From NCBI RefSeq assembly GCF_030296835.1, contig NZ_AP027922.1:1116001-1180000 (forward strand): DNA of 64,000 nt. Reading direction: 5' to 3'. Source of the stretch: Pseudoalteromonas sp. MM1 (GTDB lineage: Bacteria; Pseudomonadota; Gammaproteobacteria; Enterobacterales; Alteromonadaceae). Of this stretch, positions 61,399-64,000 are shown piece by piece. Within the stretch, counting starts at the first letter, position 1. Each line of letters opens with the position of its first letter. A program made the position numbers and the translations under genes. Under the pieces are notes generated by a model, which was not told the origin of the DNA, ran no database searches, and worked only from the letters and a program-made list of their open reading frames with translations.

Positions 61399-62331
61399 TT
61401 ATAAAAGCACAGCCAGCCAAAACGAAAAGCTTACTACACTAAGTACCGTTGAAAGCACGACTGTACCAGCTAATGTAACTTGATGCGTATTTAACTGGCT
61501 TGCAATTAAATACGCATTAACGCCAACAGGCGAGGCGCTCAGTAATACCAGTACGTTACGAATTTGCGTATCTAGCTCAAACACCCACGTAGCTGCTACA
61601 CACACAACCGCAGGCAAAATCAGTATTTTTAACAAGGAAGCGATAAGCGCTGGCTGCCAAGTTGCAGCCACCTTATAAAATACCAAATTAGCGCCTAACA
61701 CAAATAAAGCACATGCAATAGCAGGGCTGGCGAGTAGCGCTAAGGCGTTGGCTAAATTTGTATATAATGTAATTCCCGACACATTTAAAAGCAATCCACA
61801 GCCAATACTCAATACAATAGGGTTAAAAATCATGTTTTTAGCAAATTTTGCCCACGAAAAATCATCCGCATTTCCTTTTGCACCTATTAAATAGGTTAAT
61901 GCAAAAAGCAACGTGCTATGAAATGTGATGATCATAAAAGCGATAGCAATCATGTCTTTGCCAAGTGAAGCAATAACAATAGGTATACCCACTAACACCA
62001 TATTTGAATAACTACCAGCAAGGCCAAACACACTATGCTGTTGATAATTTCCAGCACTTTCTTGTTTAGTTAAATAGTACCTATCGATAAGTATGCCCAA
62101 AGCAAATACTACTAATACGGGAATATAAAAGCTTAAAAATGCTTCGATACTAATACTTTGATGCAAATTTATTTGCGACATATTGAGCATTAAAAAAGCG
62201 GGTAAACTTACATAAAAAGTAAATTTACTTAAGCCGGCAATATGCTGCTGATTAAAAAATTTAAAATAACAACAGGTGTAGCCCAGTGCGACAATAAAAA
62301 TTAAGGGAAAAATAATCGAAAAAATTTGCAC
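61399..62331 (-). CDS. AEC (auxin efflux carrier) family transporter
   Basis: A 310-residue membrane protein with about ten membrane segments arranged as two five-helix halves (LIFIVALGYTCCYFKFF, KFTFYVSLPAFLMLNMSQ, YSNMVLVGIPIVIASLG, MIFNPIVLSIGCGLLLNVSG, LLSASPVGVNAYLIASQLN). Family members export auxin-like acids, malonate or other organic anions; the substrate is not predictable. It converges on the RidA-family gene with a 6-base gap. Confidence 0.88.
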   Translation of the reverse strand: MQIFSIIFPLIFIVALGYTCCYFKFFNQQHIAGLSKFTFYVSLPAFLMLNMSQINLHQSISIEAFLSFYIPVLVVFALGILIDRYYLTKQESAGNYQQHSVFGLAGSYSNMVLVGIPIVIASLGKDMIAIAFMIITFHSTLLFALTYLIGAKGNADDFSWAKFAKNMIFNPIVLSIGCGLLLNVSGITLYTNLANALALLASPAIACALFVLGANLVFYKVAATWQPALIASLLKILILPAVVCVAATWVFELDTQIRNVLVLLSASPVGVNAYLIASQLNTHQVTLAGTVVLSTVLSVVSFSFWLAVLL

Positions 62332-62346
62332 GTATTCTTCCTTTAA

Positions 62347-62904
62347 TTAGCGTCTAAACTCATCACTTTGTGGTAAATCAATTAAAATTAGCACGGCACC
62401 GCGTCCGCCGTATTCTAGCGGTGCTTGATGCATGGCTATTACATCGGGGTGTTGCACCAAATACTGCGGTACTTTGTGTTTTAAAACACGCTCGCCAATG
62501 CCGTGCACTATGCACGCGCAGTAATAATGCTGTCTTTTGCACTCGTGAATAAGCCCCGCGAGTTCATCTTTTGCACGTTCTTTATTTAGCCCGTGCAGGT
62601 CGAGAGTTAAATCGGGCGCAAAGTCGCCGCGTCGTAACTGTTTTGCTAAAAAAGAGTCGTGGCCATTTTGCACATAGTTAATGGTGCTATTTGTGTCTAT
62701 ATCGGGGATATATTCGTCAGAAAAGAAAAATTCAGACTCAACCTGTTTTTTTTGCTGGGCAAATTGCTTCGCTTGTGACACCTTAGGTTTTGTATCAAAC
62801 CTATGGGTATCTTGTTTAAACACCTTAGCGCCTGTAATTGTTTGGCGAAAAAGGTCAATGTCGTCATTGCTTAGGGACGATTGTGATGAGATGTCTTTTT
62901 TCAT
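62347..62904 (-). CDS. smrB: Endonuclease SmrB (ribosome rescue, Smr domain)
   Basis: A 185-residue protein. An N-terminal extension carries the ribosome-binding region, followed by a C-terminal Smr domain (about 95-180) with LTLDLHGLNKERAKDEL, the catalytic-core motif HGIGERVLKHKVPQYL and PLEYGGRGAVLILI. E. coli SmrB cleaves mRNA at collided ribosomes and lies next to prmB as here, divergently transcribed. Confidence 0.94.
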   Translation of the reverse strand: MKKDISSQSSLSNDDIDLFRQTITGAKVFKQDTHRFDTKPKVSQAKQFAQQKKQVESEFFFSDEYIPDIDTNSTINYVQNGHDSFLAKQLRRGDFAPDLTLDLHGLNKERAKDELAGLIHECKRQHYYCACIVHGIGERVLKHKVPQYLVQHPDVIAMHQAPLEYGGRGAVLILIDLPQSDEFRR

Positions 62905-63055
62905 AAATTTTACCTAAACAAAAAAACGTAAAAACGCAGCGCAAAAGGCGGTACAATATAAAAGTGAGGGGCAATTGTAATTTGCTCAGCACAGTTAGGC
63001 AATGCAATCGTCGCAAAGACTCAAAACAGTCAGTTAGCTAAAACAGGTAAAAAAT

Positions 63056-63991
63056 ATGAGTGATTTACAAATAGAAGAAGCAACACTTGATGAAGCTGTT
63101 GCAGAACTGTCAACGTTACATGACTGGTTACGCTGGACTACAAGCCAATTTGCAAGTAGTGGAATATTTTTTGGACATGGCACAGATAACGCGTGGGATG
63201 AAGCCGTTAGCTTATTACTTCCTGCACTAAGTTTACCTATTGATGCCCCTAAAGAGTTAATGCATGCGCGGTTAACAAGTACAGAAAAAAACCGCTTAGC
63301 AGGGTTAATCGCAGAACGTATAAACGACTGCACGCCGGTTCCTTATTTAACAAGCATTGCTTGGTTTGCCGGCATGCCATTTTATGTTGATGAGCGTGTG
63401 CTTATTCCGCGTTCGCCGTTTGCAGAACTTATTACTAATAAGTTTTCACCGTGGCTTGAGCAGCCGCAAAGCGTTAACCGTATTTTAGATTTATGCACAG
63501 GCTCTGCGTGTATTGCTATTGCACTTGCTCAGGCATTTGAAACTGCGCAAGTTGATGCGGTTGATATATCGTATGAAGCGCTTGAAGTAGCAGATATAAA
63601 TATAAACGACTATATGCTAAGTGACCGCGTACTACCTATTCAGTCAGATGTATTTAGTGGAGTGCCAGGGCAAAAGTATGACCTAATAGTAGCCAACCCA
63701 CCGTATGTTGATGCTGAGGACATGGCTGATTTACCACGAGAATTTCATCATGAGCCTGAGCTTGGTTTAGCGTCTGGGCATGATGGCTTAGACGTTACAC
63801 GTACTATTTTAGAGCATGCGAGCAATCATCTAACTGATAACGGTTTGTTATTTGTAGAAGTTGGTAACTCTATGGTACATATGGATGCTTTGTATCCGGG
63901 CGCACCATTTGAGTGGGTTGAGTTTGAGCAAGGCGGCTTAGGTGTATTTGTAATAAGCAAAGCGCAGCTTGATACGTATTTTGCAAAATAA
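63056..63991 (+). CDS. prmB: Ribosomal protein uL3 N5-glutamine methyltransferase PrmB
   Basis: A 311-residue methyltransferase (E. coli: 310). It has an N-terminal helical domain (1-95: LHDWLRWTTSQFASSGIFFG), then the S-adenosylmethionine-binding domain (RILDLCTGSACIAIALAQAF) with NPPY motif (about 213-216) that contacts the glutamine. It methylates Gln150 of ribosomal protein L3. Divergent from smrB. The gene is complete, ending 9 bases before the window edge. Confidence 0.95.
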   Translation: MSDLQIEEATLDEAVAELSTLHDWLRWTTSQFASSGIFFGHGTDNAWDEAVSLLLPALSLPIDAPKELMHARLTSTEKNRLAGLIAERINDCTPVPYLTSIAWFAGMPFYVDERVLIPRSPFAELITNKFSPWLEQPQSVNRILDLCTGSACIAIALAQAFETAQVDAVDISYEALEVADININDYMLSDRVLPIQSDVFSGVPGQKYDLIVANPPYVDAEDMADLPREFHHEPELGLASGHDGLDVTRTILEHASNHLTDNGLLFVEVGNSMVHMDALYPGAPFEWVEFEQGGLGVFVISKAQLDTYFAK

Positions 63992-64000
63992 ATTTTAGGC

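Overview
The window looks like chromosomal DNA of a marine gammaproteobacterium of the Alteromonadales, most likely Pseudoalteromonas. The reasons are the AT-leaning base composition, the gene families present, and blocks whose gene order matches the Escherichia coli backbone (bamD/rluD/pgeF/clpB; corB-ypjD/ffh-rpsP-rimM-trmD-rplS/tyrA/pheA; fadIJ, sixA, smrB, prmB). The genus call is inference, since no search could be run.

Region by region: 1-401 holds the end of secG, a tRNA-Leu(GAG) and a terminator. 402-13700 is an accessory stretch: a chemoreceptor behind a flagellar sigma-28 promoter, a porin with a one-lobe phosphate-type binding protein, a six-gene chaperone-usher pilus operon converging on a CsgD-like LuxR regulator, and a TonB-dependent receptor with a structured leader. 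13700-32400 is backbone: outer-membrane assembly (bamD), rRNA modification (rluD), peptidoglycan editing (pgeF), heat shock (clpB behind a sigma-32 promoter), aerotaxis receptor, gshA, a lysozyme-like lipoprotein, corB/ypjD, SRP (ffh), the rpsP-rimM-trmD-rplS operon, and convergent tyrA and pheA. 32500-40000 is a signalling cluster (a large GGDEF/EAL protein, a CrsA/CrsR or HsbA/HsbR type partner-switch pair, a GAF protein) followed by an aromatic/aspartate aminotransferase. 40270-49540 is a long minus-strand block: a Tim44-domain protein, an ECF sigma factor with a DUF3379 anti-sigma, and a MoxR/DUF58/DUF4381/BatA/BatB-C/BatD operon. 49800-64000 holds fadIJ behind a FadR-type palindrome, small housekeeping genes, efpL, another GGDEF/EAL protein, an M16 peptidase, sixA, a RidA-family gene, an AEC transporter, and divergent smrB and prmB.

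Several regulatory circuits can be read directly. pheA has a complete attenuator: a 17-residue leader peptide with six Phe codons, overlapping 1:2 and 2:3 pairings, and a terminator. tyrA has a near-perfect TyrR box, fadI a perfect GGTC-A-GACC palindrome, clpB a sigma-32 promoter and the first chemoreceptor a sigma-28 promoter. Three copies of a dispersed MITE-like repeat of up to about 213 bp, all in the same orientation, lie between genes; the first copy is internally deleted.

I see no CRISPR array, transposase, integrase, prophage or rRNA operon. The best candidates for less-described biology are the pilus operon with its CsgD-like regulator and internal hairpin, the possibly leaderless pheA leader peptide, the sigma/anti-sigma pair attached to the Bat operon, the partner-switch/c-di-GMP cluster, and the structured region upstream of the TonB receptor.
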